Shown here in pieces: positions 10,825 to 29,159 of a stretch of DNA of 64,000 nucleotides. Made by a program: the position numbers and the translations under genes. The notes under the pieces are model-generated. The model saw only the letters and a list, made by a program, of their open reading frames with translations, did not search any database and had not been told where the DNA came from. The DNA is from Allolobophora icterica. Taxonomy: Eukaryota; Annelida; Clitellata; Crassiclitellata; Lumbricidae. The stretch covers positions 12,033,140-12,097,139 of the forward strand of contig OY744605.1 of the NCBI GenBank assembly GCA_963556255.1, written 5' to 3'. Numbering within the stretch: position 1 is the first letter of the stretch; every line of letters begins with the position of its first letter.

Positions 10825-12584
10825 GAATGAAATTTAGATTATTATTTAATCTAGTACTAATAACTTCGCTACTGATGTCTACCTTATTCTAGAGTTAACG
10901 GTCTTTCTTCAATTAGTCTCTCCGATAACCTACGTGCAATCAATTATTCCTTTAATTAATTTGAGAAATTGAAGATATGAATTTACTGGTTCCAAAACTC
11001 GACGTTGAAGGAATTTGTACTTTCAGTAAGGTTCCAATCATACAGAATCGGAAATTTCCCCTCACTAGTTAGATTACTACCCGAAGAGCAGTTCACGGCT
11101 CTCCTCCTACAAGGCCTAAGTGCAGCGCCTAGCAATTAGCGCCTGGATGCGGTCGGTCCAGTCTTTATTATGATGAAGCGTGGCGCTACCTTACTGGCTT
11201 GACGGCAGCTGTCAGTAACAGATTTATGGAGCGGAAGATCACCAACAGTACCGTACTTCAATGAACTCCGCCGAGAAAAAGGGGGGGGGGAAATTCAGAC
11301 TAGTGCATGTGACGTATACTACGAGTCGTTCTCGCGTGGTCGTCGACAGAAACAGGTACAGACGTTGGTTAGGTGATCGTTGTAATTTGGCCGTCGGTCA
11401 CGTGACTCGGAAGCAACCGTGGTTCGACAGACAAGGTTTACTGGCGGCGTCAGAAGATGTAGTGGCCGGTTTCGCCGTGCGGAACCGGATAAGGTTTCAC
11501 TTCCGGTTGGCGACAGCAGGCTTCAGTTTAGTAGACGTCTCGAATCAGTAACGCGGTCATCAGACAGACAGCGTTTCTGTGGACGCCAGTAGACAGGCAA
11601 AACGACAGGAGATTTCTGGCGCGTAGATTCGGACAGGACTTGGCTTCCACGACAGCACGGATGTGCGGTCGTCAGATTGACAGATCGGCAGCGTAGTTCG
11701 ACAGCAGACAGCTCTCACAACAGCACGGATGTGCGGTCGTCAGATTCGTCAGATTGACAAATCGGCAGCGTCGCGCAGATTCGGACAGGACTTGGCTTCC
11801 ACGACAGCACGGATGTGCGGTCGTCAGATTGACAGATCAGCAGCGGCTCGCAGATTCGGACAGGACTTCCACGACAGCACGGATGTGCGGTCGTCAGATT
11901 GACAGATCAGCAGCGGCTCGCAGATTCGGACAGGACTTGGCTTCCACGACAGCACGGATGTGCGGTCGTCAGATTGACAGATCAGCAGCGGCTCGCAGAT
12001 TCGGACAGGACTTGGCTTCCACGACAGCACGGATGTGCGGTCGTCAGATTGACAGATCAGCAGCGGCTCGCAGATTCGGACAGGACAACTTCTCGTCTAC
12101 ATGGTTCAACTCAACGGAAGTTGGAGTTGGGAAGCTTCGAAGGCGGCGTAGATACGGTCGACTCGCGTCTTCCTTTGTCTCCTCGGCAAACAAAGCAGTT
12201 GCGCGGTCGCGTCCTTCGGCAGATGTCGTCTCCAGATCCGGTTTCAGGAACGTCTTCAGCTCCTCCCCAACTGAAGAAATCTCTCTCAAGCGGCGGTTTT
12301 TGTATACTTCCTCACAGACGCTTATGGCTTAGACGCATACCTCAGCCAATCAGATACAACTAGGTTTTTACTACAGCCCTTTTTATTAGTCAGCAGTTTG
12401 GCAGGCTGAATGTTTTAATATTTTCCATTGGCGGCCAGTCTTGGGGCTGGTTTCCGACCACTTGTTTAAAGTTAGTTTCGTAATTGCTCTATTACTACAT
12501 TAAATCAGCGTTCTTTTAATTTCTTTAATTTTTTTTTTAAATTTTCTAAGATTTTAAGCCCTCCCTGAAATCCAAACCCTCACA
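10494..12584 (-). repeat. 5' LTR of the Ty3/gypsy-type retrotransposon
   Basis: This is the second copy of the long direct repeat. Transcription would run from high to low coordinates. The outer edge is sharp: similarity to the left copy stops after CCTCACA at 12584, and flanking DNA TATTCATATATC follows. The inner edge cannot be fixed because the left copy is cut by the window start; it is at or below 10494. No primer-binding site could be assigned for the same reason. The LTR carries 75-bp tandem repeats and the start of ORF1. Confidence 0.88.
11626..12090. repeat. 75-bp tandem repeats in the 5' LTR
   Basis: Unit starts are at 11778, 11853, 11923, 11998 and 12073 (last one partial), with a divergent long unit from 11626. 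The copy number is the same as in the 3' LTR. One unit has a 5-base deletion not seen in the other LTR. Confidence 0.9.
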
Positions 12585-12942
12585 TATTCATATATCGGCA
12601 AAATAAACATGAGCAATGTTACATCACGGCACAAAAATTACATATGCAGGATCACATCAACGACATTGTGTCTACGATTTCTGTAGGCCTACTTATCTAG
12701 AATACTTATCACATAAAATGTATTTCAATTCTATAAAAAAAATAACAACAATAGCAGAACGAGTTGAGCGTCTCATTTCCATTTATGTCTTAAGAAAGTT
12801 ACAGCTATTCAAAATACAGTCGAGGTAAACAAATTATATCATATCTCTACAAAACTAACACATGTAATGATCGAAGATGCTGTGAAGCACGCTGTGGTCG
12901 ATTTCCCAATAGTGGATTGAGGTTCTTAGACCATCCTATAAC
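12585..12942. other. Short flank between the retrotransposon and the cytokine-like gene
   Basis: 358 bases of AT-rich sequence, the 3'-flanking or 3'UTR side of the minus-strand gene whose stop is at 12943. I saw no canonical AATAAA in the sense orientation. I see no other gene here. Confidence 0.4.
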
Positions 12943-19815
<6,873 letters not shown>

Positions 19816-20239
19816 CTGAAACAGAAAACGAACAATTGCGGAAATCTGCCGTTATTACAATCGTAATTATAAATTTATATAGCGCCCTTTGCTGTTTCAG
19901 TTGTCAACAAAGAGCTGCATGAGGTTTCGAGAATTTTATAGATTACTGAAGCTAACGAACGCAAGTCAAAATCTAACGTTGTTATTATGTCGCACTTGCA
20001 CACGAAACACCTGGTGATTCATGAGATATTTTAGTTTTCTGACCCCCAACATCTTTTCAGTTACTTATAATCTAAGGGGTTAGAAGAGCTAGTGGGTTGA
20101 ACCCCACCCCCGGCAACTAAAACACTATCGCCACTTCTCGAGGGAGCCATAAAAGGCGCTCCCGATCTCTCAAGATGAAGCCACGACCGCGCAGAATATG
20201 GTCTTCAAGCGCTTGCTGTTAATCGCCTGAGCTTAGCCT
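19816..20239. other. Upstream flank of cytokine-like exon 19815
   Basis: No coding region recognised. If the phase-1 first exon of the cytokine-like gene is in this window, it lies at higher coordinates than this. Confidence 0.3.
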
Positions 20240-20715
20240 ACCTTCCTTTCCAATCCGTCTGCCGCAAATACCATTCCACTTAACTTACCACTCACAGACA
20301 CATAAACAGGTCCACAGGTAACAGAAAAGTAACCACTGTCGTTTTCCTGGACCCATCTACTGATTTTGACACAGTTGACCAAATCAAACTCCTTAACCTT
20401 ATCGAGCTCTAGGTCGGTTTATTTGCCAGAGCTCTCACTTGGTTCGCATCTTACCTCAGTTGCCTCGTAGATCAATCAGTCGATTCATTTAACACTATAA
20501 CGACGAGAGTGTACTTATAGCGACTGGAAAACCAATTCAGCTCATCGTTACAGTGTTAAATCAAATCACTTCAGCACCTGCTGCCTTGAATTGAGCTATA
20601 ACCACAAGGTTTGAACTGGGCCCACTGCTATTTACATTGTATGCCACTCCACTTGGTGCACAACTTCATTTACTTCACTAGCACTTACACGCTGACGACT
20701 CTCAACTATCCTTTC
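20240..20715 (+). pseudogene. Degenerate non-LTR reverse transcriptase fragment
   Basis: Broken plus-strand frames show FQSVCRKYHST (about 20258), VVFLDPSTDFDTVDQIKLLN (about 20340), a LTWFASYLS block and LELGPLLFTLYATPLG followed by HADDSQL (about 20615-20710). These are the RT motifs in correct order, with stops and indels. It is an old LINE copy. Confidence 0.75.
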
Positions 20716-20722
20716 ATTTGAT

Positions 20723-20898
20723 CATAGGCGTAATTTGTGGGGGTGGGGTACGAGGGGTAACCGTACCCCTCACTTTTTGAACAATGCCAATCAATATTTT
20801 ATTACTGTGCCTTCCCAGAGATCGCAGTCTCCGCCTTGCTTCGTGTATACATGTAAGAAATTGCTACCCCCACTTTTTAGACCAAAGTTACGCCCCTG
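20723..20898 (+). mobile_element. Small hAT-type MITE (CATAGGCG...CGCCCCTG)
   Basis: 176 bp with CATAGGCGTAA at the left and TTACGCCCCTG at the right. ATTTGAT (7 bp) occurs on both sides, probably an 8-bp duplication with one change. The interior (TTTGTGGGGGTGGGGTACG, CCCCCACTTTTTAGACC) is the reverse complement of the element at 27228-27549, so they are one family. Confidence 0.7.
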
Positions 20899-22665
20899 CG
20901 ATTTGATAGTTCCTAATCCGATACTTTCCAACTATTTTCTTCTGTTTTAGCGATGTTCAGTCATGGATAGCTATAGAATTATACTAACACGTAATAACAG
21001 ATGCAGTACTATAGACCGTATACTTACCCAGAGAAGGAAAATGCCACATGGTTTCTGCCAATCAATATTAACTGAAGTACTGATAATTTTAGCTATATTT
21101 TATATGTTAAATATTTATAAGATCTACGGGTAATTTCTTTAGTCCAAGTAACTATGGAAGAAGACAGTTTCGCTGGTCTCAAATTGCACAGCGGTCACAG
21201 TTGTCGAGTCTTAGAAGTCAATATACGTCAGTAAACTGAAACAGTTTGCGGTAAGGCTATAGTTGTGAATATCTTCTGCTATATCGTCCAAACTAGCTGA
21301 AAACTTAATCAACAATGCTGAAATTTTGCTATTTATTGGAATACGACCCTTTACGGTCCTATAACACCTTATGAAATCTTAAAAATTTCCGAAATTTCTG
21401 TATCTGACCAATATTCTCTTCACCAATCTTTCCAAAAACAGACGTATGTCTTTATATTGAACTCTGTCACATATATGCGAAGTTAGTGTTTTCCGAGACC
21501 AAAAATTAAGTGAATTTTGAAATTCCATTTGTTTGTTTTCAGTATATTGACTAGGTGATCCTTGGTAATTCCATTCGAAACAGATTTGAAAAAGCGAGTT
21601 TCCAGTGGATTTTTTAATGCATGAGCGGATCACCGTGAACAGGTTGCGTCAGCCTGCCCTTCCGACTCAGCGATTAAAGTCATTTTGTTTGTTTCATAAA
21701 ATCGTACAGCTGTGCATTATCGATTGTTGTAAACTTTAGGTTTTGTTTCTGCCCTGTATAATTCACTGTTCATCACCGATAGGCTCATTGCCGGGTCAAA
21801 TACATCCGAGTAACGTTATTAATAGTTACGACAATTATTATTACCCTAGCAGTTGCAATGGTTTTGATTGGGTTCACGTCCACAATAAAGCTATAGGCTC
21901 ATTGGGATGCAAAAATCTCCTGAAGGCTTATAGGCTTTCACGTGTCTAAATGGCCTACTTTCCTTTCAGAAACCACAGAAACTGGAGCAATAACTGTTGT
22001 GACATATAGTTTCGAGCAGGAAACTGCGTATTTTTGTACGACGAGGTATACAAACGTGACCAGATGTTACATGGGAGATTACTCTATAATATGATTCGAC
22101 TTATTAACTCTTAGGCCTGCATAGCTGTTCGTGAAATTTATTTGCGATTAAAGTCGACGAAACTACGTGGAGTAGACTTAAGCTACTTCCGTCACTTTTT
22201 TCTTGCTGAATGATATGAAGAGCATTGGAAGAGAGTTTGTTCTTAACCTAAACGTCGAGCGAAAATTTGCTAACGATGAGCTGTAAGCCGCGTACAAGAA
22301 CGGTGGAAAACTAAAAACCTGATGCTAACCTGCACGCTTTGCAGCTTTTGCAAGTTCAGTTTTCACCAGTGTCTGAAATATTCAGAGATGTCAGCTGCGC
22401 ACTCTTCCATCAGAGGCCCACCTAAACTGGTAAGTAAAATTTCAGGTGTTAGAGTGAACTCGTGCGTAGTTGACTGGAGCTAATCTGTCGAAAATTCATA
22501 CTACACGCACTCCACACTCCACACAAGTCAACAGCACACTCGACAATGTCAACAGCGCACCTTGTGTCAGAAAACATGCCATTTTAGGTCCTGTTTTCGC
22601 TCAACCTTCCGGTTAAAAACCAATTAATGCAATAGCCAGCGTCATCATTGTTTTTCATTTCAGCA
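20899..22665. other. Unannotated sequence, one weak exon-like feature
   Basis: No repeat or gene recognised. At 22388-22429 a plus-strand ATG opens 14 codons and ends at a good donor (CTG then GTAAGTAAAA). No partner exon was found, so this is only a possibility. Confidence 0.25.
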
Positions 22666-22845
22666 GTCTTGTTGTCCTCGAGACCAAGGTCTTGGTCTCG
22701 AGTGCACTCGAGTTCGTTTTTAAAAGTCTTGGTCTTGGTCTTGAGACCAAAAGTCTTGGTCTTGAGGTTCAAGGTCTTGGTCTTGGTCTTGAGGTTCAAG
22801 GTCTTGGTCTTGGTTTTGCAAGACCAAGACGAAGACTTTTGACAA
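22666..22845. repeat. CTTGGTCTTGAGGTTCAAGG-type dispersed repeat, copy 1
   Basis: Tandem GTCTTG units flanked by CAGTCTTGTTGTC on the left. The same units and border words occur at 23375-23520 and, in reverse orientation, 44620-44835. Confidence 0.75.
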
Positions 22846-23374
22846 TATGAACAGTAATTTAACAAAACGCAAGGATTTTAAAAATTTATCCAATAATTAC
22901 TAATACGATTGCTTTAGTATTTACACGATGTGAGTGAGGCTTTACTGTTGTTATGGACATTTATTTTGACTTCTGGTTATTTACCATGGAATGATTTCAA
23001 AACAGACTCACAATTTGTACATTTACATCCGGTACCGATACTTGAAAAGCTGCTCTGTGTGCCGGTGAATTCAGCACTGTAGAACGTATTTTTCACATGG
23101 CAGAATTTTTATGAGGGCCCACAGGTCACGTCTTGGTGACTTGGTCAGAAAATTCTGAGCGGATTGGTTGTTATAAAATGCAACAGGCATTTGGAATAAC
23201 ATTTCGCATGTAGGACTTTTGTAAATACGAATTCGGAATTCTCTTCAGTTTGCATTTGGAGTTGTTTTGTTTGAATAAAATAAAAGATTCATTGTTTAAT
23301 TAAAATAGCGAGTTGTCTGACTTTACATTTTTTTAGTAAGGAATAGTGTGATTTTGTGATTTCTTGGGTATTTT

Positions 23375-23520
23375 TCTCGGTTTTGGTCTTGAGTTTCAAA
23401 GTCTTGGTCTTGGTCTTGGTCTTGGTCTTGAGGTTCAAGGTCTTGGTCTTGGTCTTGAGGTTCAAGGTCTTGGTCTTGGTCTTGAGGTTGAAGACTTTAA
23501 GGTCTTGACAACAAGACTGC
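23375..23520. repeat. CTTGGTCTTGAGGTTCAAGG-type dispersed repeat, copy 2
   Basis: Repeated GGTCTTGAGGTTCAA units ending in GACAACAAGACTG, the inverse of the left border of copy 1. Reading frames through it are repeat artefacts. Confidence 0.75.
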
Positions 23521-24149
23521 ATTTCAGAGCTTACCATTTTCATGAAATTTCATCATTATCCAATATCCACCCACCCCCCGCCTTCCAATTAATTACTCTC
23601 ATCCTAAACATGATCCATTGTAATAGTCTCTCTATCTTCTCTCTTGGGTCTTTTGGCAATCAGCTTTGTTAATTCCTCACTCACCATCTTTGGACAACTC
23701 CTCTGATTTTGATGCAACGCTCGCGAATAAGATGTTGCCCTACTAGTATTAAACCGCTTTAGCATTTCCGAGATTACGTTTACGATTCATAGGCCTACCG
23801 AATACAACTGTTACCTGTATACATTTTGTCGTTTTCGGTTTACTTTTACCCGTTGAGGCCTATCTCGTGTTTAAGGTCTGCGTCCGTGTGTAAGTCGTAC
23901 ACCTTTTGAATGATTACGTAATCAAACGTAGAGAGATTTTAGGTTTCTAAGCTGGCGAGATTCTGATGTTTTCCCAGCGTCTTCAAATTGACTTCTTTGA
24001 GCTATGGTTCGCATGTGTGCACAAAAACTCAATCTTGCAAACTTGTATAATGCAAAGACACAAGAATCTTGCTTGACATCCAGTAACATAATGTGAAATG
24101 AACTTTTTTGTAGTGCCACCTAAATAACTTTCTTCTCAGCAAGGGTGCG
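23521..24149. other. Unannotated sequence
   Basis: No supported gene, repeat unit or RNA. A 65-codon minus frame at 23922-24119 has no recognisable motif. Confidence 0.3.
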
Positions 24150-24310
24150 AATTAGGCCCTAGTGCCCGGAGTCAGTCGCTAAGGACTGACTTGATGAGTT
24201 AGCGACTGACTTAGCGACTCAGTCGACTAAGTCGCATGCTTATCGACTGACTAAGTCGCTTAGACTTAACGACTGACTTAGCGACTTGCTATCGACTTCT
24301 CATGTAATCC
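24150..24310. repeat. Short GACTGACTTAGCGACT repeats
   Basis: Overlapping direct and inverted copies of GACTGACTTAGCGACT and AGTCGCTA. Related words reappear near 24980-25010 (GAAGTCGCTAGCAGTCGATA), suggesting the two ends of one non-autonomous element of about 850 bp. No duplication could be assigned. Confidence 0.5.
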
Positions 24311-24589
24311 GGTATGTTCTATTGGACATACCTGATTACCTAACAATATAATGCATTTTACCGCATACTGTACTGAGCGTGCCATCATCTCTGTGGGCAT
24401 TAGATGGGACCCATATGAACTCTATATGGGTCCAATATGGGAGTATAGGTCCTACATGGGCTCCGTTCCATATGGGCATGCTGACAGGGACAGATCGATG
24501 ACTGTGCAAATTAATGTTAGTGAATTTGTGATGCATTTGAGTGTTTATAACAAGAAAAAAGCATACCACTAGGTCCAAGCCAGTGATAT

Positions 24590-24835
24590 TTCAGTTTTGA
24601 AAATAATTAGTTTCAGGTTTAATTCAGTTTTGGGTTCATAATTACTATTTCAGTTCAAGTTTCAGCTCTAAAATAATTCAGTTTTTTTACAGTTTCAGAC
24701 TGAAACTTTCAGTTTTATTACAGTTTCAGACTGAAACTGTAATAAAACTGAACTTATTTTAGAACTGAAACTTTCAGTTCTGAAATAATTTCAGTTTTCG
24801 TTTCAGTTACTGTAAAATTTCAGTTTCAGTTTCTA
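24590..24835. repeat. Palindromic CAGTTTCAGACTGAAACT repeats
   Basis: Repeated TTTCAG/CTGAAA blocks form nested inverted repeats. The clearest pair is CAGTTTTATTACAGTTTCAG around 24710-24730 and its inverse directly after it. Confidence 0.65.
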
Positions 24836-25329
24836 CATAGATATAATATATCTGCATTGATAGACAACAACATGGACGTACAATTGATTATATGTTAGTA
24901 GAAGCACTGTTCTGTCATTGTTTAGGCCTACATGGAAACCGCGATTAAAACAACAAGCAAAATATTAGTTGAACGAAGTCGCTAGCAGTCGATAGCTTAG
25001 CGACTGGTTTCGACTTGAGAGCTTAACGGCGGCGGCGGTGGCGGATGGCGGCGGGGACTATTGTCGAGTCAAGTTTCACGCCGAGAAGTTTTACACTGGT
25101 TGACAGGTCTGTGGCTGTGTTGGAGAAAGTGGGATTCAGAGGACGATGTTTGGCAATTTGTGATCTGGTTCCAAAAACTATGGCTTCTGTCTTGGAAGGG
25201 TTTAGACTTTAGAAGGAGACCGTTTTCCAGGAACCAGCGGTTTACGGCATCTGCACAGCGGATCATGTTGTCACAGCTAGTGTCACAGCTGGTGTAAGCT
25301 GCAAATGTACACGGTTTTACATAGCAACC

Positions 25330-25559
25330 GTATGGCCCCGATTCTACTCATTTTTTAATGAATTGATCGGGTGAGATCCTTAACCACAGTTGCCTGAATG
25401 GGCGCCACGGCATTTAAGATTCACGTGTATGGACCGTGCTAGCCCGAGATTTTAAATCCCTGAAATAAGCCAGCATCGGGAGGCGAACCGCGATCCGTAC
25501 GCTCTCTCACCCAGAGGCGCATGAGACGCAGCCTACGCTTTAACCATTGTAGCCAGATC
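25330..25559 (-). mobile_element. tRNA-derived SINE, family 3 (interrupted)
   Basis: On the minus strand the head reads TGGTTAAAGCGTAGGCTG (A-box-like), then GGATCGCGGTTCGCCTCCCG containing a B box. The body shares CTAGCACG and ATCTTAAATG(C/G)C(A/G)TGGC blocks with 39185-39260. Its 5' end is cut by the hAT element that begins at 25560. Confidence 0.65.
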
Positions 25560-26859
25560 CAGTGGCGTAACAACCATATAACGAGGGTGGACAAAGTCCA
25601 GGGGCCCCCGAGGTCCAAAGGGCCCCCAAGCTTTCTTACTGCGCACCCTGTGTGACATTTTGCTTTAGTGCCCTATTATTTCATTTTCCTCCGAGCGCAG
25701 ACTTTTTTATTTGGTTCATTGATATATTTGGTTCTGATGACATATATAGCCTACGGTGTTCACAAGTACCACATCAGGCCCACCTAGGTCTGAGCCTCTC
25801 TGCAGCCTGAGGAACTAGCCTGTATATATGGCTGATGCTTCATATGAAACTTGATACACACTGCCACATAAATATGTACGTGTTGTCTATCTAGGTCGCC
25901 GGGGTCGGGGTATTTGACCCTAATCCATGCACAGTAGAATGAAAACCCATGAGTCAGATTCTCCCTTTTAGGCGTACATTACTGCATACACTTTACGGTA
26001 TACGCATATCTCTCAGCTCCAGTGCTAAGCAATGTCTGTAATATTATCTGCCTATAAGTGTTCATCTGTTTCTCGCTCTCTCACTAGCTCGCTCTCTGTC
26101 TATGTCTCTCTCGTTTTCTCTCACTCGTTCTGTCTCTGTCGCAATCTGTCTCTGTCAATGTCTCTCTAAAAGCCCTGTACCCTATACACTCAACACTGTC
26201 TACAACGACTGCAGTCTTCGTGCTCCTCAGCCTCACGTGAAAGTACAATACGTCTTTCTTGTTCAGAATACAGTCATTCGCTTACTTAAAACGACTTCTA
26301 ATTAAATTTTTAATCGACGGCTAAACCTCTCTTGAACCAGAGAAACTAAGTCTCAACTGAAGGTAAGGAACTTCTAATTTAGAATAGCAGTTCTGAACTT
26401 CTTGTTGCTTTGCTTTTGTAATTAGTATATAATACAAGTAATTAATCTGCTTCACTTCGTGAAACATTACTAATGCCTTAAACCTTAAACGTTAGGCCTA
26501 CGCTGTGACTCTGAATTTGCCTCGAGAGCAAAGATTCCACGGAGAGAAGTGATGCCACTGGTTTGAAGCCAAACATGGAGAAATTTAAGTTCATATATTT
26601 ATTATCATTTGAGAACAATTGTTACTGACAATTGACAGTGCATCTCGTGCACTTCAATCAGTCTATATATAGACCTATCTACAGCTACCAGACTTCTCTC
26701 TGTGGCACTAGACTTAACATCATACATGCGTGATTCATATGAATCTATCACTACTACAGCTACAGCAATCAGTCAGCTCTTTGTAAGATTACTCCGAAGT
26801 TAGAAAGAGTCGCACAAATAAATTATCTGGTGAACTGAACAGTGACGATCGAACCAGAA

Positions 26860-27740
26860 ATAGCTTTCAAGAGTCATGTATTTTTCGCTATTGTAGACAG
26901 CAATGGCTCAGCTTAAGAGTCGTTTTGAATGGCAGTGTTTAGTTTCTGCAGCGTTTAGTTTTCTTTATCCCAAATCTCTTCTGCACTTATCCGATGTTCA
27001 TTTGGAATTAGCAGCAACAAAACTGCAACAAACATATTAATCGGACATCGGCCCCGATTTTTTGTCAGAGGCGCGGTCCTTCAGACGTGAGTTCAGCAAG
27101 GAACTCGAAACAACAAAAACTGTGTTGGACATACTGAAACTCATATTGGGCTATCACTCCACGTCATCTATCCCGGAATTGGCTACTGCCTGTGTGCTTT
27201 TGACACTCTCCCAGTCACCGTTGCCAGCAGAGGCGTAACTTTAGTCTAAAAAGTGGGGGGTACCAATACTTTGATCTAAAAAGTGGGGGTACCAATTTCT
27301 TCTCCACTTTCGCTTTTCGCATGGTGGCCATTTTGAACATATTCCCTGTCAGTATTCTTATTAATTTTGGCCCTCGATTTACCTGTGTATCTAAGAACTT
27401 TCGCACTTTGGCGGAGACTGCATTCTCTGGGAAGGCACAATAACAAAATATTGATTGACATTGTTTAAAAAGTGGGGGGTACAGTACCCCCCAGTCCAAA
27501 AAGTGGGGGTACGGGTACCCCTCGTACCCCCCCACAAATTACGCCTATGGTTGCCAGTGCTCCTTCTCGAAGTTGAAACTTATAAAGACGTATCTTAGAT
27601 CCACTACCTCACAGGACATGCTTGATGGTCTTGCTCTTCTTGCGATCGAAAATCGAATGTGCAAAACAATTGAATATTGATGACTTGATAGACAAATTTG
27701 CTCATAGTAAAGCTAGAATAGCCAAATTCGTGAAGTAATT
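26860..27740 (+). pseudogene. hAT transposase remnant, interrupted by a MITE
   Basis: Plus-strand reading gives AFSFLYPKSLLHLSDVHLEL, then SDIGPDFLSEARSFRREFSK and LGYHSTSSIPELATACVL. After the nested element, the C-terminal dimerisation region follows (a SKLKLIKTYLRSTTSQDML-like stretch, LDGLALLAIENRMCK, KFAHSKARIAKF). A stop lies after the LQQTY segment, and frame errors flank the insertion. It is clearly related to hAT-dimerisation (hATC) proteins, and non-functional. Confidence 0.85.
27228..27549 (-). mobile_element. hAT-type MITE nested in the hAT transposase
   Basis: Ends CAGAGGCGTAAC and TTACGCCTATG, with exact 8-bp duplications GTTGCCAG at 27220-27227 and 27550-27557. It carries repeated AAAAAGTGGGGG(G)TAC blocks and matches 20723-20898 in reverse orientation. 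Confidence 0.9.
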
Positions 27741-28108
27741 CTCTGAAGAACTACAGAGATGGAGCGCTCGAGATCAGCACTGGCGACGGTGACTGGGTGA
27801 GTGACAAACAGCACAAGGACATGTAGCCAATTCCGTGATAGATGACATGATGTGAGAACTGCATACATTATATTAGGCCTACTGCAAGTGTACGTAGGCA
27901 ATACATTTTTTGTTGTATTCGTTTTTGTCTTGAACTATTAATGTGACTTGAAATATGGGTCATTAATGAGAACGTTTAATACTCTTTTTTAATCTAACTG
28001 CAGTTTAAAATATAGCTATATCATTATTTTTACGTTTTAATGGGTAAGGGCCCCAAGCTTAGAATGTCCAAGGGCCCCCGGCTAGGTTGTTACGCCACTG
28101 GCCAGATC

Positions 28109-28491
28109 ACAGTATAAATAATTACACAGTACGTCGACTCGCGTTGCTAAGTGTTGACTAGTTTTGGGGTGACGCCATTTTGAATCCGAGCTCTTGAATT
28201 ATAGATTTAAGCTGAAATTAACGTTAAAAATAATATTGTTAATTCTAATGAAGTCCTCGATGTTGTTGTAACGTTTAAATAATATTTTATTTGATGGATT
28301 CCGGTGTATCGGCGTGTAGTCCTCAATGTTGTTGTAACATTTAACAATATTTGATGTGATGGGTTCCGGTGTATTGGCGTGTTAGCGGCTCAGATTCAAA
28401 ATGGCGATCGGTCACACATTCTGACTGCAGCATCGGCCGGGAGTCGTCTTACTGTGTAATTATTTATACTGTAATTATTTATACTGTGGCC
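28109..28491. mobile_element. MITE with inverted ends CACAGTATAAATAATTACAC
   Basis: The left end CACAGTATAAATAATTACAC and right end TAATTATTTATACTGTG are inverted copies; the right one is partly doubled. Inverted similarity continues inwards (CGCCATTTTGAATC near 28172, GATTCAAAATGGCG near 28392). GCCAGAT flanks both sides. No coding content. Confidence 0.7.
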
Positions 28492-28751
28492 AGATGCAGT
28501 ACGTGTTATTTAAGAATAAATTCATCTGCAAACAAATTAAATAATGCTAAACTACCTGTCATCGCAATAAGGTCTCAAGTCCACATAACACAGGAAAAAT
28601 TACTGTTGAGTAACAGTTAAGATTCTGCTTTCTAGAACTTATGATAAGCGCTCTTCAGGGTGGAAAACGTTTGCAGCAGGGCAGACAAGTAGAGACGACT
28701 GTCGGGATACATGGGAGAAGGGGAAATCCTGGACGTTTGAAAAGAAAAGGG

Positions 28752-28988
<237 letters not shown>

Positions 28989-29159
28989 GTGTGTGTGAGT
29001 GCTAGCGCTTCTCAATAAAGAATATACTTCGTCACTTACTTCTTCTTCATCATCATCATTATCATCAATCCCATCCTCCTCATTTATCATCCCCATCCTC
29101 ATCTTCCTCCTCTTCCAAATCATCATCATCATCAGCAGCAGCAGCATCATCATCACAAT

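Larger units (their letters stand above)
25560..28100 (+). mobile_element. hAT transposon, decayed, with a MITE nested inside
   Basis: The ends are CAGTGGCGTAACAACC and GGTTGTTACGCCACTG. Perfect 8-bp duplications GCCAGATC lie at 25552-25559 and 28101-28108. GGGCCC-rich subterminal blocks are inverted at both ends. It is 2541 bp including the 322-bp nested element at 27228-27549. Confidence 0.92.

Noticed and set aside
23808..23825. A minus-strand ATG plus three codons with a phase-1 donor that could serve as the missing first exon of the cytokine-like gene
   Set aside because: The phase fits, but such short matches are expected often by chance. No upstream context supports it.
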